From QHWK01 sp035315685 (GTDB taxonomy: Bacteria > Acidobacteriota > Vicinamibacteria > Vicinamibacterales > CAVVIG01), in assembly GCA_035315685.1 (NCBI GenBank), contig DATFXR010000045.1:1-6368 (forward strand): 6,368 nucleotides of DNA, in the 5' to 3' direction. Positions 5,481 through 6,368 of this stretch are shown in pieces. The notes under the pieces are model-generated. The model had not been told where the DNA came from. It searched no databases and worked only from the letters and a program-made list of their open reading frames with translations. Position 1 is the first letter of the stretch. Each line of letters opens with the position of its first letter. A program made the position numbers and the translations under genes.

Positions 5481-6368
5481 CAGTGCGTCCGGCCGGTGGT
5501 CACGAGCAGATGTTCGATCGTGCGGCCGTAGTAGCGGAGCACCATGCGTTCGCGGACGCGGAACCGGCCGCGCTCAGCGACGACAATCCCGCGCGTCGTC
5601 AGCGGTTCGGCGGCTTCCTCCACCGCCTGGCGCCCGCTGGTGGCGCCGAGGTTGGCGTGCTTCGCGGCGAGCTCCTCGATCAGGCGATCGATCCTCGACT
5701 CGAGGTCGCGCCGCGCGATGTTGGGGCGCATCGCCGCGGCGAAGAGCGCCGTCGGCAGCACCTTGTAAAGCATGCCGATCCGGTTGCGCACCAGCCGGGC
5801 CAGCTCGAGGACATCGGTGCGCGAGTGCACGTCGCGATCGTTGACGCTGATCGGTGTGCCGAAAGTGGTGAACGAGCGCGACCGGTAGCCGACGGCGTAG
5901 CGCACCATCTCGGCGATCTCGTGGCGGAACGGCCGCTGCCGCTTCTTGACGCGCTGATGCGCGAGGATGTGATCCTCGAGCACGAGGTCGTAGGCAATCG
6001 CGACGGGGATGATCACCAGATCGGGACGGTTCGAATCGAGCACGGCGTTGAAGATCCCGGTCTTGGCCGACTTCAGCTCGCCGCTGTAGCTGCGGCCGCC
6101 TTCCGGATAGAAGAAGATGTCGTGCTTCTTGACGATCTCGGCGACGTAGGCCTTGAGCGTGACCAGATAGGCGGGATCCTTGCTGTTGCGGCGGATCGGG
6201 ATCGCGCCCGTGACGTGGCGGTTGAGCAGGCCGAGCGGTCCGCCGTACAGATTGATGCCGGCGGTCATCAGCGGCGGACGGATGCCGTTGTCGTCGAGCA
6301 CCAGCGGCTGCACCAGGTAGTCGATGTGGCTCTTGTGGTTCGACGCGTAGACGAGGCGGTGCGATCGG
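5480..6368 (-). CDS. plsB: PlsB-type glycerol-3-phosphate acyltransferase, N-terminus cut off by window edge
   Basis: This membrane-associated enzyme transfers an acyl chain to position 1 of glycerol 3-phosphate, opening phospholipid synthesis. The frame is open to the right edge; 295 residues are visible. All four acyltransferase blocks are present, numbered from the first visible residue. NHKSHIDYL (10-18) holds the catalytic H-x4-D (H11, D16). GAIPIRR (54-60) and YPEGGRSYSGEL (87-98) are the phosphate-binding blocks, and IIPVAIAYD (119-127) is the fourth. A long C-terminal part ending near ERMVLRYYGRTIEHLL fits PlsB better than the shorter PlsC family. A GTG at 6313 is not the true start, because block 1 lies upstream of it; the start is beyond the window. 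PlsB proteins are long (about 800 residues in E. coli), so several hundred residues may be missing. The TGA stop overlaps the proline dehydrogenase ATG (TGATG). A generic lysophospholipid acyltransferase is the alternative. Confidence 0.87.
   Translation of the reverse strand, partial: RSHRLVYASNHKSHIDYLVQPLVLDDNGIRPPLMTAGINLYGGPLGLLNRHVTGAIPIRRNSKDPAYLVTLKAYVAEIVKKHDIFFYPEGGRSYSGELKSAKTGIFNAVLDSNRPDLVIIPVAIAYDLVLEDHILAHQRVKKRQRPFRHEIAEMVRYAVGYRSRSFTTFGTPISVNDRDVHSRTDVLELARLVRNRIGMLYKVLPTALFAAAMRPNIARRDLESRIDRLIEELAAKHANLGATSGRQAVEEAAEPLTTRGIVVAERGRFRVRERMVLRYYGRTIEHLLVTTGRTH

Noticed and set aside
4626..5531. A 301-codon rightward frame antisense to proline dehydrogenase
   Set aside because: The opposite strand carries a complete PRODH with all signature motifs; this frame is a composition-driven shadow.
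1..6368. Whole-window search for CRISPR arrays, transposases, phage genes, tRNA or rRNA genes and toxin-antitoxin pairs
   Set aside because: No regularly spaced repeats, cloverleaf-like sequence, transposase motif or paired small genes of that kind were seen; the small genes do not resemble toxins or antitoxins.

Overview
The window is GC-rich bacterial chromosomal DNA with tightly packed housekeeping genes. I see no phage, insertion sequence, CRISPR array, tRNA or rRNA. The base composition, the mix of genes and a small CxxH/CxxC protein of a type I associate with Acidobacteriota suggest that phylum. That assignment rests on memory of protein style and is tentative.

Layout, left to right. 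Bases 1-2616 are transcribed leftward. In transcription order they hold a CCA-adding tRNA nucleotidyltransferase with an HD domain (2616-1240), an unrecognised 76-residue protein (1125-895), and a CAX-family Ca2+/H+ antiporter (885 to the left edge, cut off). The last two are 9 bp apart and look co-transcribed. The gap between the first two carries an 86-bp element bounded by perfect 12-bp inverted repeats. A rightward M20-family metallopeptidase/deacylase (2733-3872) is divergent from the CCA gene. Most of the 116-bp divergent gap is a long imperfect inverted repeat that runs to within 6 bp of the peptidase start codon.

The right half (6368-3993) is again leftward. A PlsB-type glycerol-3-phosphate acyltransferase enters from the right edge (N-terminus missing) and overlaps a monofunctional proline dehydrogenase by one base (TGATG), so the two are probably translationally coupled. 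After them comes a 237-bp non-coding leader containing several perfect palindromes, a sigma-54-like element, a hairpin and a strong Shine-Dalgarno sequence. It leads into a 102-residue putative zinc-binding protein (4301-3993). That gene converges on the peptidase gene, and a 9-bp stem-loop lies between the two.

Functionally the genes cover tRNA 3'-end maturation, cation transport, amide hydrolysis, phospholipid synthesis and proline catabolism. Nothing indicates a single dedicated pathway or a new defence-type system. The points most worth following are the two intergenic inverted-repeat elements, the palindrome-rich leader of the small zinc-binding gene, and that gene itself.
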